64,000 bases of DNA, taken from the NCBI RefSeq assembly GCF_000173075.1, contig NZ_ABVL01000006.1:1-64000 (forward strand), read 5' to 3'. A program made the position numbers and the translations under genes. This DNA comes from Chthoniobacter flavus Ellin428 (lineage in GTDB: Bacteria > Verrucomicrobiota > Verrucomicrobiia > Chthoniobacterales > Chthoniobacteraceae). Below the pieces are notes generated by a model, which had not been told where the DNA came from, made no database searches, and worked only from the letters and a program-made list of their open reading frames with translations. This document shows, piece by piece, positions 33,134 through 43,050 of the stretch. Position 1 is the stretch's first letter; every line of letters begins with the position of its first letter.

Positions 33134-33949
33134 GTGCCTGACGAATCCAGTTCACCCCTCGAACACATGCGCATCTGGGATTTGCATACCCACTTTCCCG
33201 CCATCGGCGGTTCCGCGGAACAGCGCGCCGAGCGACTCCTGCGGGTGGCCGACCGAATGGGCATCGAGCGGCTGTGTCTCTTCATGGGCTTTCCCATGAC
33301 GCAGGATCCCAAGCCGGAGCGGTTCCGCTTCGAAAATGACCAGGTGTTGAGCGTGCTGCCGAAGTGGCCGGACCGCCTCCTTGGCTTTGTCTATTTGAAC
33401 CCCAAACACCCGGACGAAAGCCTTGCCGAGCTGGATCGCTGCGTGAAGGACGGCCCAATGGTCGGCGTGAAGCTGTGGGTCGCGCAACATTGCAACGTGC
33501 CGGCGGTCGATCGCCTCGTCGAGCGCGCGCATGAATTGCAGGCGCTCGTTTTCCAGCACACGTGGCTGAAAGTAATGGCCAACTACCCCGGTGAATCGAC
33601 GCCCATGGATTTCGCCGAACTCGCCGGTCGCCATCCGTCGATTCCGCTGGTGTGCGGACACACCGGCGGCGATTGGGAGCAGGGGGTTCGCGTCATCGCC
33701 TCGCTCCCCAATGCCTATTCCGATCTCGCCGGTTCCGATCCGGTGGCCGGCTACACCGAAATGGCCGTGCGCGAACTTGGCGCCGAACGCGTGCTCTACG
33801 GCAGCGACGCCGGCGGACGCAGCTTCGCTTCGCAACTCGCCAAGGTCCACGGCGCGGACATTCCGGACGAGGCGAAGAAGCTGATCTTCAGCGGAAATCT
33901 CATTCGCCTGCTCACGCCGATCCTCCGCCAAAAGGGCATCCAGTTCTGA
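33134..33949 (+). CDS. Amidohydrolase-family TIM-barrel hydrolase (271 aa)
   Basis: This is a metal-dependent hydrolase of the amidohydrolase-2 type. The N-terminal DLHTHF motif supplies the first metal ligands, HTW and CGHTGGDWE later histidines, and YGSDAGG the conserved aspartate; GNLIRLL is the usual C-terminal signature. Start is GTG at 33134, with ATG 11 codons in as an alternative. It sits six bases before a second, exported amidohydrolase gene, and the two may act on related substrates. Confidence 0.88.
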   Translation: MPDESSSPLEHMRIWDLHTHFPAIGGSAEQRAERLLRVADRMGIERLCLFMGFPMTQDPKPERFRFENDQVLSVLPKWPDRLLGFVYLNPKHPDESLAELDRCVKDGPMVGVKLWVAQHCNVPAVDRLVERAHELQALVFQHTWLKVMANYPGESTPMDFAELAGRHPSIPLVCGHTGGDWEQGVRVIASLPNAYSDLAGSDPVAGYTEMAVRELGAERVLYGSDAGGRSFASQLAKVHGADIPDEAKKLIFSGNLIRLLTPILRQKGIQF

Positions 33950-33955
33950 CCTCCC

Positions 33956-34839
33956 ATGAGCGATTCCTCGTTTTCCCTTCCCCGGCGTGACTTCCTGCGC
34001 GGCGCCCTCGCCGCGGGTCTGTTCGCCGGGCGGACGTCCTCGTCAGCCGCTCCCGCCGAGCCGCGCAAGACAGCACTCATCGATACCAACGCCTGGCTGG
34101 ATCCATGGCCGATCCGGCGACTGCGTCTCGAGGACCCAGCGGCGCTCGCGGCGAAGTTGCAGCAAAACGGGGTGAGCCGCGCCTGGGTTTCTTCTTTCGA
34201 TGGAATCCTCCACAAGGACATCGGCGGCGTAAATACGCGGCTCGCTGAAACTTGCCGGCGGTTTCCGATTTTCGAGCCCTTCGGCATGGTCAATCTCTCG
34301 CTCCCGCGCTGGGAAGCCGACGTCGAAGCGTGTGCCCAAAAACATCACATGCGCGGGCTGCGCCTGCTCCCCGGCTATCACGGTTACAAGCTCGATGACC
34401 CGCGCTTCGCCGCGCTGCTCCAGCTTGCGACCGAACATCGCCTCGCCGTGCAGATCGCCGCGATGCTCGAAGACGAACGCACGCAAAACCCGCTGCTCCG
34501 CGTGCCGCCGGTGGATATTACGCCCTTGCCATCGCTCCTCGCGTCGGTCAGCGGCGCGCGTGTCATGTTGCTGAACTGGGCCGCGCGTCTCCGGCGGCAA
34601 GCCGCTCCTGCTCGCGCTGCAAAAAGACCAGCGTGCTCCTCGATGTGGCCATGGTCGAAGGCATCGAGGGCATTGCCGGCGTGCTCGACGATTTCCCCGT
34701 CGCGCAGCTCTGCTTCGGTTCCTACGCCCCGGTTTTCTACTTCGAATCCGCGCAACTCAAACTCCGGGAATCCGCCCTCACCGATGCCCAGCACGACGCC
34801 ATCACCCAAGCCAACGCGCAACGTTTTCTCGGCGCTTGA
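33956..34839 (+). pseudogene. Tat-exported amidohydrolase-family protein, two frameshifts
   Basis: The N-terminus has a twin-arginine signal (LPRRDFLRGALAAG), then a TIM-barrel hydrolase similar in plan to the upstream gene. Two single-base insertions break it: one near 34590-34598 (CGGCGG) and one in the A-run 34621-34625. Removing one base at each restores a continuous protein ending VLLDVAMVEG...NAQRFLGA at 34839, a normal family C-terminus. Read literally, the first frame runs on into the next gene, which is an artefact. It is either recent decay or sequence error. Confidence 0.75.
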
Positions 34840-37792
34840 GCGCCTGGCCGCGCTCATCCTCCTTCTGCCCGGCGCGGCCTTTGGCGCCGAGCCGCTGAAG
34901 TTTCCCTCGATCCCCCCGACATCTCCCGCGGAAGCCGAGAAAGCTTTCCACACCCTCCACGGCTTTCACATGGATCTGCTCGCCGCCGAGCCGATGGTCG
35001 CGAGCCCCGTGGCCATGGCTTACGACGAAGACGGCCACGCCTTCGTCGCGGAGATGGTGGACTACCCCTACACCGACAAGGCGCACCACAAGGCCAACCA
35101 GGAAAATCCCACGGACGCGCCGATCGGTCGCATCCGCATGCTGTTCGATGATGATGGCGACGGGAAATTCGATCGCAGCACGATTTTCGCCGAAGGCCTT
35201 TCGTGGCCTACAGGCATCGCGTGCTGGAAGGGCGGCATCATCGTTACCGCCACGCCGGATGTGTGGTACTTCAAGGACACGAAAGGTGATGGCCACGCCG
35301 ACGCGCGACAAAAACTCTTCACCGGCCTTCGCAAATTCAACGTGCAGGCGGTGATGAACAATCCGGTCTGGGGCCTCGATAACCGGCTCTACATTTCCGG
35401 CGGCAGCAATGGCGGCGAAATCCGAAACCTCATGCACCCCGAGCTGAAGCCGTTGAGCCTGCGCCGCGCGGATCTGCGGCTCGATCCACGCAATAATCTG
35501 CTCGAGCTCGTGAGCGGCGGAGCGCGCTTCGGCAATGGGCGTGACGACTGGGGTAATCGTTTCCTCTGCAACATCCGCAACCCCGCGCAGCACATCGCGA
35601 TCGAGAGCCGCTATCTGGCCCGCAATCCTTATCTGCCCGTGGTGAGCGCGCTCACGGATGTCGCGGAATCCGGCGACCAGTTGCCCGTCTATCGCGTGAG
35701 CCCACCGGAAGCCTGGCGGGAGCTGCGCGCCAAACGCTGGTCCGCCGATTCCACGGTGACCGCGCACATGCCGCGCAGCGAATTGGTCGGCTCCGGTGTC
35801 GTGACTTCATCGAGCGGCATCACTGTTTATCGAGGCGACGCTTATCCCGCGGAGTTTTACGGCAACCTCATCGTCGCGGATTGTGCAGGGAACCTTTTCT
35901 ACCGGCTGAAGACCAGGCCTGATGGCGTGACTTTCAAAGCCTCGCGGGTGGATGGAAAACAGGAGCTTTGTGCGGGACGCGACATCTGGTTTCGCCCGGT
36001 GAATTTCGTCAACGCGCCGGATGGCTGCCTGCACGTGTGCGACATGTATCGCGAGGTCATCGAGCACCCTTGGAGCCTGCCCGATGATATTCACGCCGCG
36101 CTGGATCTCGAGCGCGGACGCGATCGCGGCCGGTTGTATCGACTTGCTCCGCCGGGCTTCCAGCCGCGCCCTGCGCCGCATTTGAGCAAGGCGAGCACCG
36201 CCGAGCTCGTGGCCCTGCTCGCGCATCCGAATGCGTGGCATCGAGACACCGCTCACCGCCTGCTCTTCGAGCGGCAGGATCAGAGCGCCGTCCCGGCCCT
36301 GCGCGAGATGATGTCCAAAAATCAAAACCCGCTCGCTCGGTTGCAAGCGCTGTGGTCGCTGGAAGGTCTCGGGGCGTTGAATGAGACCGATATCGTTGCT
36401 GCCACGCACGATTCCGACGAACACATGCGTCGCGCCGCTGTCCTGCTCGCCGAACCTCGGCTGAAAGAGTCCGAGTCGCTGCGTATGGCGGTGATGCACC
36501 TGACGGACGATGCCGCTCTGGGCGTGCGTTACCAAGTCGCGCTTTCGCTGGGAGAAGTGCCGGATGCCGCGGCCAAGCCGCTGGCTGCCCTGGCTTCGCA
36601 TGAGGTTGCGGATTCCTGGATGCGCACGGCGATCCTCAGCAGCGCGGGCGCTCATACGGCGGAGGTGGCCGCAGCCGTCCTGCGCGGAGCGGACTCTCCG
36701 GATGCGGCTACGTTCTTGCGCGATGCCGGCGGGGTCATCGGTGGCGAGGCCAAGGCGGACATTTGTCGCGCTTTTCTCGATTTACTTGCAGGTGAAGCGG
36801 CGGCGCACGCCAGTTCCGCGGAAGCCGGTGCGCTTGGTCTGGCTAAAGGCCTGGCGCGGCACAGCCAGTCGCCGACGACATTTGCCTCACCGGCCGCCCA
36901 GGATTGGTTACGCGCTGTTTCCGCGAAAGCGCAGAGTGGTGCTCTCGCCGCGAAAGCCAGCGTTGAACAGCGCACCGAATCCGTCGCTCTGCTGGCGCTG
37001 GCGGATTTCTCCGCGATGCAATCGCTCGCAGGAAAACTCCTTCAGCCCAGCCAACCGGAGCCGGTCTGCGTCGCCTTCATCCAATCGCTCCGCGACAAGC
37101 GGGATCCTGGTGTCGCCACGCTTCTGCTCACCGCCTGGCCGGCTCTCACGCCCGGCGCGCGCGAAGCCGCCGTCGGTGTCTTCACTTCGCGTAAGGAATG
37201 GCTGGAGCCACTGATTGTCGCCGTGGAGAAGCAGCAGATCCATCCCGCCGAACTCAGCCCGGCGGCCCGCGCAGCGTTGCAGCGGTTTCCCGATGTCGCC
37301 CTGCGCGAACGCGCCGGAAAGCTCTTCGTCGCTGCCGGTTCGCGACAGGATGCGATCACGCGTTATCAGCCGGTGCTCACCATGCACGGCGACGCGACGA
37401 AAGGGCATGAGGTCTATCGCGCCATCTGCTCCACGTGCCATCGCAAGGGAGACGAAGGCCGCGACATCGGACCGAATCTCGCCACGGTGGGTGCATGGTC
37501 GCCGGAACAATTGCTGACCAACATTCTCGATCCCAATCGCGAGGTCGCGCCGAATTTCATGCTTTATGCCGTGGAATTGAAGGACGGTCGCGCGCTGGCC
37601 GGAATCATCGCCGCGGAAACGGAAACCGGTGTGACCTTGAAAAGCCTCGATGGGACCGAGCAAAGCTTCGCCCGCACCGAGATTGCCTCGCTGAAAGCTA
37701 CCGGCACTTCGCCCATGCCCGAAGGGCTCGAGGGGGCGGTGAACATGCAACAAATGGCCGACCTGGTCGCCTTCCTTCGTGATGCGCCGTAG
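34784..37792 (+). CDS. PVC-type membrane-bound dehydrogenase with HEAT repeats and cytochrome c (1002 aa)
   Basis: A signal peptide (about residues 15-35) leads to the PVC dehydrogenase propeller (FVAEMVDYPY, GRIRMLFDDDGDGKFD, DMYREVIEHPWSLP). HEAT-like helical repeats follow from about residue 480, and a C-terminal haem domain carries CSTCH at 882-886. Such proteins are presumed periplasmic sugar- or alcohol-oxidising redox enzymes in this superphylum. The in-frame ATG at 34784 overlaps the end of the frameshifted amidohydrolase by 56 bases, which sets the start. Confidence 0.85.
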   Translation: MPSTTPSPKPTRNVFSALERLAALILLLPGAAFGAEPLKFPSIPPTSPAEAEKAFHTLHGFHMDLLAAEPMVASPVAMAYDEDGHAFVAEMVDYPYTDKAHHKANQENPTDAPIGRIRMLFDDDGDGKFDRSTIFAEGLSWPTGIACWKGGIIVTATPDVWYFKDTKGDGHADARQKLFTGLRKFNVQAVMNNPVWGLDNRLYISGGSNGGEIRNLMHPELKPLSLRRADLRLDPRNNLLELVSGGARFGNGRDDWGNRFLCNIRNPAQHIAIESRYLARNPYLPVVSALTDVAESGDQLPVYRVSPPEAWRELRAKRWSADSTVTAHMPRSELVGSGVVTSSSGITVYRGDAYPAEFYGNLIVADCAGNLFYRLKTRPDGVTFKASRVDGKQELCAGRDIWFRPVNFVNAPDGCLHVCDMYREVIEHPWSLPDDIHAALDLERGRDRGRLYRLAPPGFQPRPAPHLSKASTAELVALLAHPNAWHRDTAHRLLFERQDQSAVPALREMMSKNQNPLARLQALWSLEGLGALNETDIVAATHDSDEHMRRAAVLLAEPRLKESESLRMAVMHLTDDAALGVRYQVALSLGEVPDAAAKPLAALASHEVADSWMRTAILSSAGAHTAEVAAAVLRGADSPDAATFLRDAGGVIGGEAKADICRAFLDLLAGEAAAHASSAEAGALGLAKGLARHSQSPTTFASPAAQDWLRAVSAKAQSGALAAKASVEQRTESVALLALADFSAMQSLAGKLLQPSQPEPVCVAFIQSLRDKRDPGVATLLLTAWPALTPGAREAAVGVFTSRKEWLEPLIVAVEKQQIHPAELSPAARAALQRFPDVALRERAGKLFVAAGSRQDAITRYQPVLTMHGDATKGHEVYRAICSTCHRKGDEGRDIGPNLATVGAWSPEQLLTNILDPNREVAPNFMLYAVELKDGRALAGIIAAETETGVTLKSLDGTEQSFARTEIASLKATGTSPMPEGLEGAVNMQQMADLVAFLRDAP

Positions 37793-37832
37793 GACGCCTT
37801 TCGAACGCAACTCGTAGCGCGCCGGTACGCCT

Positions 37833-38660
37833 TTAAGCCAGGAACACTTCAATCCCGAGCTGCTCCAGCGAACCTTTCGTTTCCGCCGGCAAATCGTGAT
37901 CGCAAATCACCGTATGAAACGCCGTGAGCGGCGCGACCTTGATGAATCCCGACCGCCCGAGCTTGCTCGAATCGGTGAGCAGAATCACCCGCCGCGCGGC
38001 GCGGATCATCGCGCGCTTCACTTCCGCGATCTCCAGGGTGGTGTCGGTCAATCCGTTCTCGAGATCGAAAGCCTGCGTGCCGAGGAAGGCCTTTTGCACC
38101 ACCAGTTCGCTGAGGGTGCGTTCTGCGAGTGAGCCGACGGTGCCGGATGATTCCCGGTTGAAGGTGCCGCCGAGCAGAATGATGCGCGCCTGTGTGCGCG
38201 CAGCCACTTCGAGCGCCACGTTCAGCGCATTGGTCACCACGGTCAGGGATGCGATCCCTGCGAGAAAAGGCGCCATCTCCACTACGGTCGTCCCTGCATC
38301 CATGATGATGGTATCGCCGGGACTCACCAGCGCCGCGGCACAGCGCGCCACGCGCCGCTTTTCCTCCATCTGCAGATGCGCGCGCTGCTCGACTGCGAGC
38401 AGCGCGGTGAGCTGGCGTCCGCCCTCTACGGGTAACGCGCCCCCACGATCGCGCACCAGCTGCCCGTCCTTTTCGAGCTGCATGAGGTCGCTGCGGATCG
38501 TCACTTCCGAAACCTGGAACTGCTCCGCCAGCTCCGTGACGCGCATCGCGCCATGCTGCCGTACCAGTTCCACGATTTTCGCACGGCGCTGATTGGTCAT
38601 TGGCGCGCGCTCGCCGAAGGAAGCAGGTTCGATTTCAGGAGTAGGGGGATCTTTCGGCAT
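37833..38660 (-). CDS. DeoR-family transcriptional regulator of the fructose PTS operon (275 aa)
   Basis: An N-terminal DeoR winged helix (ELAEQFQVSEVTIRSDLMQLEKDGQLVRDRGGA) precedes the sugar-phosphate-isomerase-like sensor domain (GDTIIMDAGTTVVEMAP, VVTNALNVALEV, LLGGTFNRES). DeoR/FruR regulators answer to phosphorylated sugars, so fructose-1-phosphate is the likely signal. It is divergent from fruA, and a spacer rich in TTTCG repeats separates them. The start could also be the ATG 20 codons in (MTNQRR). Confidence 0.9.
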   Translation of the reverse strand: MPKDPPTPEIEPASFGERAPMTNQRRAKIVELVRQHGAMRVTELAEQFQVSEVTIRSDLMQLEKDGQLVRDRGGALPVEGGRQLTALLAVEQRAHLQMEEKRRVARCAAALVSPGDTIIMDAGTTVVEMAPFLAGIASLTVVTNALNVALEVAARTQARIILLGGTFNRESSGTVGSLAERTLSELVVQKAFLGTQAFDLENGLTDTTLEIAEVKRAMIRAARRVILLTDSSKLGRSGFIKVAPLTAFHTVICDHDLPAETKGSLEQLGIEVFLA

Positions 38661-38801
38661 CTTTCGAAAACGCTATTCAATCATTACTAGCACTCGCTTT
38701 CGTAAAGAAAAGAATCCTTACGAAAGTGCATTTCGAAAGAGATAGAAAGATTTCGCTTGCTGATACCGAAACTAATCGTAAGATACCAACAGTTTTCGAA
38801 A
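38661..38801. promoter_or_regulatory. Probable DeoR-type operator array upstream of fruA
   Basis: The spacer between the regulator and fruA is AT-rich and holds repeated TTTCGwAA-type sites: CTTTCGAAAA at 38661, the inverted pair CTTTCGTAA (38697-38705) and TTACGAAAG (38718-38726), the palindrome TTTCGAAA at 38731-38738, and TTTTCGAAA at 38793-38801. Repeated TTTCG words are typical DeoR-family operators, so this is probably where the adjacent regulator binds. Confidence 0.65.
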
Positions 38802-38814
38802 CCGACCTCCTCCC

Positions 38815-40560
38815 ATGAACCTCGTCGCCGTTACCTCCTGTCCGACCGGAATTGCCCATACGCTGCTCGCCGCGGAAGCGTTGAAAAAGACCGCGGCATC
38901 GCTGGGACATCATCTCCTCGTCGAAACGCAAGGTTCGGTCGGTGCGAAGAATGTTCTCACCGAGCGAGAGATCGCCGAAGCGGATGCGGTGATCATCGCC
39001 GCGGATGTGCATGTGGATACGGGGCGGTTCTCTGGCAAGCCGCTCTTCGAAACCCGCACCGCCGAAGCGATCCGCAACACGGCCACGGTCATCGAGTCCG
39101 CGCTGACGCTCGTGTCCAAGCCGGTCGCCGAGCCGTCAGCGCCCGCGGCGCCCATGATCGAAGCCGCCGCCGTGGGTGCGAGCCGGAAGCAACTCGTCGG
39201 CATCACCTCGTGCCCGACGGGAATCGCCCACACCTTCATGGCGGCCGCTGCACTCGAAAAGGCGGCGAAAGCGCTGGGCTACGCCATCAAGGTCGAGACA
39301 CAAGGTTCGGTCGGTGCGAAGAACCAGCTTTCGGCGGAGGACATCGCTGCGGCGGATGCCGTGATCATCGCGGCCGACACGAAAGTCGATCTCTCCCGCT
39401 TCGCCGGCAAGCCACTCTACTCCACGAGCACGAAGGCGGCGATGCACGACGGTCAGGCCGTGATCAAGACCGCCCTCGCGCAACCTGTGGGCGGCTCACC
39501 CAATCTCGCCGAGGCCGTGGAGCAAGCCAAGGCGGAGCGCTCCAAGTCCCGCACGGGTGCTTACAAGCATCTCATGACCGGCGTGAGCTACATGCTGCCG
39601 GTCGTGATCGCCGGCGGCCTCGCCATCGCCCTGGCGTTCGCCATTGGCGGCATTCACGCCGGTGATCATCCGGAGACGCTTGCCGGAGCCCTGAGCCAGA
39701 TCGGTGGCGCCACGGCGTTTCATCTTTTCGTCGCAGTGCTCTCCGCATTCATCGCGTATTCCGTGGCGGATCGGCCGGGCATCGCGCCTGGTCTGGTTGG
39801 CGGGATGCTCGCGCAGAATCTTGGCGCGGGCTTTCTCGGAGGCATCGCCTCGGGTTTCCTCGCCGGCTATCTCACCCGGTTTCTCGCCGAGAAAATCAAG
39901 CTGCCGGTGAATCTGGAAGGGCTCAAGCCGGTGCTGATCCTACCCTTCGTCGCCACGATCAGCGTCGGCCTGCTCATGATCTACGTCGTCGCCCCGCCAG
40001 TGCACGGCTTGAACCAGGCGATGAACGACTGGCTCAACAGCATGCGCGGCGCGAACGCCTTGCTCCTCGGCGTGCTCCTCGGTGGGATGATGGCCTTCGA
40101 CATGGGCGGCCCGGTAAACAAGGCGGCCTACACCTTCGCCGTTGGGCTCCTCGCGAGCAAAATCTACACGCCGATGGCTGCCGTCATGGCCGGTGGGATG
40201 ACTCCCGCGCTCGGTCTCGGCCTGGCCGCGTTCCTGTTCAAAAAACGCTTCGACAATGAAGAGCGCGAAGCCGGTGGTCCGGCCCTCGTGCTCGGGCTTT
40301 CGTTCATCACGGAGGGCGCGATTCCTTTCGCGGCGAAAGATCCATTCCGCGTGATTCCGGCGCTGGTGCTCGGCTCGGCCACGGCAGGCGCCATTTCCAT
40401 GGTCTCCGGCGTGCAATTGCTCGTTCCACACGGCGGCATTTTCGCCGTGCTCATCCCGGGCGCGGTGACTCATCTGCTGCCGTACCTCTCCGCCATCGTG
40501 ACCGGCACGGTCGTCACGACCGCAGCGCTTTTCGTGCTGAAGAAACCGGTCCGCGCCTGA
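38815..40560 (+). CDS. fruA: PTS fructose transporter, IIB-IIB-IIC (581 aa)
   Basis: The protein imports fructose as fructose-1-phosphate. Two tandem IIB domains are present, each with the phosphocysteine motif SCPTGIAHT (Cys9 and Cys133). The membrane IIC domain follows ([47 protein letters not shown]). In E. coli FruA the first IIB-like domain lacks the cysteine, so two complete sites are notable. It is the first gene of the operon, after an operator-rich spacer. Confidence 0.93.
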   Translation: MNLVAVTSCPTGIAHTLLAAEALKKTAASLGHHLLVETQGSVGAKNVLTEREIAEADAVIIAADVHVDTGRFSGKPLFETRTAEAIRNTATVIESALTLVSKPVAEPSAPAAPMIEAAAVGASRKQLVGITSCPTGIAHTFMAAAALEKAAKALGYAIKVETQGSVGAKNQLSAEDIAAADAVIIAADTKVDLSRFAGKPLYSTSTKAAMHDGQAVIKTALAQPVGGSPNLAEAVEQAKAERSKSRTGAYKHLMTGVSYMLPVVIAGGLAIALAFAIGGIHAGDHPETLAGALSQIGGATAFHLFVAVLSAFIAYSVADRPGIAPGLVGGMLAQNLGAGFLGGIASGFLAGYLTRFLAEKIKLPVNLEGLKPVLILPFVATISVGLLMIYVVAPPVHGLNQAMNDWLNSMRGANALLLGVLLGGMMAFDMGGPVNKAAYTFAVGLLASKIYTPMAAVMAGGMTPALGLGLAAFLFKKRFDNEEREAGGPALVLGLSFITEGAIPFAAKDPFRVIPALVLGSATAGAISMVSGVQLLVPHGGIFAVLIPGAVTHLLPYLSAIVTGTVVTTAALFVLKKPVRA

Positions 40561-40590
40561 GTCCCTTCACCTCCCCATCATTCCCCCGCC

Positions 40591-43050
40591 ATGATCCAGC
40601 TTACCTCGCAAAATATCCAGTTACACGCGCACGCGAAAAACAAGGAAGACGCCATTCGCCAGGCCGGGCGCGTCCTGGTGGATGCAGGTAACATCGCACC
40701 CGGTTACGTGGAAAGCATGCTCGGTCGCGAGCAGCAGGCGAATACTTACCTCGGCAACGGCATCGCCATCCCGCACGGCATGGGCAAGGATCGCGAACTC
40801 ATTCACCGCACCGGGGTGTGTGTGGTGCAGTTTCCCGAAGGCGTGGAGTGGAACCCGGGTCAGATGGTGCGCATCGTGGTGGGCATCGCGGCGAAGAGCG
40901 ATGAGCACCTGGGCATTCTCGCTGCGCTGACCGATGTTCTCGATGACACCGCGACCGCGGACCGTCTCGCGCGGACGAACGATCCCGCGGAAATCATCGC
41001 TGGCTTGAATCGACAGAAAGAGGGCTCCGAACCGGCGGAAGAGGAAATCGCCGGCACGAAATTCGTCGACGCCAGGCTCGGCACGAGCGCCGGCCTGCAC
41101 GCGCGTCCAGCTACGGCCTTTGTCGATCTGGCCGGAGAGTATACGTCCGAGATTCGCGTGCGCTACCGCGACCGGGAAGCCAATGGGAAAGCGATGGCCT
41201 CACTGCTCAAGCTTGGCGCGGAGGGAGGAACGGTGCTGCGCATCATCGCCAGCGGCGTGGATGCCGATGCGGCACTGGCCGCGCTGAAAGAGGCGGTGGA
41301 AGGCGGGCTCGGTGACGAGGAGGAAAAGCCCTCACGCACGGAATCCCGTGCCTGGGTGCCAGAGTCCAGTGGTCGTGCCATTGCGGGCGTGGCCGCTTCC
41401 CCGGGACTGGCCATCGGAAAGCTGCATCACTTCCAGGCCGACCATATCGTGGTCAAGGACACCCCGGGCAATCCCGATGCAGAATGGCAGAAATTGCGGA
41501 ACGCCATCGAAAGCGCGCGCACTCAGCTCCAGGACGTTTACGACTCGATGAAGTCGCGGGTCGGTAAGAACGAGGCGGCGATCTTCCGCGCGCACCAGGC
41601 TTTCTTGAGCGACACGGAGCTCTTCGGCGAAGCGACAGCCCTCATCGAAGGCGGTCACAGCGCGGCGTGGTCATGGCAGCAGGCGATCGAAAATCGCGTG
41701 AAGGAAGTGCAGAGCGTGAGCGACCAGCGCGTGGCCGGCCGCGCGGCGGATTTGCACGATGTGGGCCAGCGCGTCTTGCGCCTGCTCGCGGAGACGCAGC
41801 ATAGCGAGCCGTCGTTGCCGGATGAACCATCCATTCTTGTCGCTGACGACCTCACGCCCAGCGATACCGCGAAGCTCGATCCGCAGCGGATTTTGGGCAT
41901 CGTCACGGTCGCGGGCGGGCCGACCTCGCACACCGCAATCATCGCCCGCTCGCTCGATATCCCGGCGATCGTCGGCGTGGGCGCCGCGGTGTTGGAGTTG
42001 ACCGCCGGAATCACCTGCATCCTCGATGGCGCCTCGGGCATCCTTTACACCGAACCCAGCGCGGCAGAGCTCGAATCGGCCCGGCAATTTCAGATCGATA
42101 TCCAGCGCCAGCGCGAGGAGGAGCACTTCGAGCGCTACCAGCCGGCGTTGATGACCGACGGGCATCGCATTGAGGTCGTGGCCAATATCGGGAAGGCGAG
42201 CGAAGCCGCGGCGGCGGTGGAGGCCGGCGCGGAGGGCATCGGACTCCTGCGGACCGAATTCCTTTTCCTGGAGCGCGATACGCCACCGACGGAGGACAAG
42301 CAGTTCGAGGCCTACTGCGAGATGACCCGCGCGCTCAACGGTCTCCCTCTGATCATCCGCACCCTCGACATCGGCGGAGATAAGGTCGTGCCGTATCTGC
42401 CGCAGCCGCACGAGGACAACCCTTTCCTCGGCGTGCGTGGCATTCGGCTGTGCCTGCGCAAGCCGGAGCTCTTCCGGCCGCAGCTCCGCGCGATCTACCG
42501 CGCCTCCGTCACCGGGCCGGTGAAGATCATGTTTCCCATGATCGCCACGCTCGAGGATTTGCGCGCCGCCAAGGAAATTGCCGAGCAAGTACGCACGGAG
42601 CTCGGCGTACCGCCGGTGGAAATCGGCATCATGGTCGAAGTGCCCTCCGCGGCGGCGATGGCGGCGGAATTCGCTCGCGAATGCGATTTCTTTTCCATCG
42701 GCACGAACGACCTCACCCAATACGTGCTGGCCATGGATCGCATGCACGCCGCCCTGGCGAAGCAGGTGGATGGTCTGCATCCTGCGGTGTTGCGCATGAT
42801 CGATCAGACGGTGCGTGGGGCGCAGTCCGCCGGCAAATGGGTTGGGGTGTGTGGCGGCATCGCCGGCGAACCGCGCGGCGCAGTCATCCTCGCTGGCCTG
42901 GGCGTAACCGAATTGAGCATGAGCATTCCGAGTGTGGCGGCGGTGAAAGCGTACCTGCGCGGCATTTCACACACCCAGGCCCAGACCTTCGCCAAACGCG
43001 CTCTCGCCTGCCAGGGCGCGGATGCAGTGCGCGAACTTCCTCTTCCATGA
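40591..43050 (+). CDS. fruB: PTS multiphosphoryl transfer protein IIA-HPr-EI (819 aa)
   Basis: Three phosphotransfer modules are fused. IIA-Fru (1-140) has His62 in IAIPHGM. HPr (about 155-240) has His170 in GLHARPA. Enzyme I (about 262-819) has the active His447 in GGPTSHTA and the PEP-binding C-terminal barrel (VEVPSAAAMA, GTNDLTQY). The residue matching HPr Ser46 is Ala201, so HPr-kinase control is unlikely. The fusion supplies the whole soluble PTS from PEP to FruA. Its stop overlaps the fruK start by four bases. Confidence 0.94.
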   Translation: MIQLTSQNIQLHAHAKNKEDAIRQAGRVLVDAGNIAPGYVESMLGREQQANTYLGNGIAIPHGMGKDRELIHRTGVCVVQFPEGVEWNPGQMVRIVVGIAAKSDEHLGILAALTDVLDDTATADRLARTNDPAEIIAGLNRQKEGSEPAEEEIAGTKFVDARLGTSAGLHARPATAFVDLAGEYTSEIRVRYRDREANGKAMASLLKLGAEGGTVLRIIASGVDADAALAALKEAVEGGLGDEEEKPSRTESRAWVPESSGRAIAGVAASPGLAIGKLHHFQADHIVVKDTPGNPDAEWQKLRNAIESARTQLQDVYDSMKSRVGKNEAAIFRAHQAFLSDTELFGEATALIEGGHSAAWSWQQAIENRVKEVQSVSDQRVAGRAADLHDVGQRVLRLLAETQHSEPSLPDEPSILVADDLTPSDTAKLDPQRILGIVTVAGGPTSHTAIIARSLDIPAIVGVGAAVLELTAGITCILDGASGILYTEPSAAELESARQFQIDIQRQREEEHFERYQPALMTDGHRIEVVANIGKASEAAAAVEAGAEGIGLLRTEFLFLERDTPPTEDKQFEAYCEMTRALNGLPLIIRTLDIGGDKVVPYLPQPHEDNPFLGVRGIRLCLRKPELFRPQLRAIYRASVTGPVKIMFPMIATLEDLRAAKEIAEQVRTELGVPPVEIGIMVEVPSAAAMAAEFARECDFFSIGTNDLTQYVLAMDRMHAALAKQVDGLHPAVLRMIDQTVRGAQSAGKWVGVCGGIAGEPRGAVILAGLGVTELSMSIPSVAAVKAYLRGISHTQAQTFAKRALACQGADAVRELPLP

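Noticed and set aside
32604..33299. 231-codon plus-strand frame over folB and the DUF721 gene
   Set aside because: It runs antisense to two recognised genes and lacks any motif.
33956..37792. A single 1278-residue amidohydrolase-dehydrogenase fusion
   Set aside because: The middle (about residues 212-276) is Ser/Pro/Arg noise caused by frameshifts; the true amidohydrolase end is in another frame, and the dehydrogenase has its own signal peptide from 34784.
42450..43046. N-terminal extension of fruK
   Set aside because: It is an out-of-frame shadow of the Enzyme I domain; fruK starts at the ATGA overlap at 43047.
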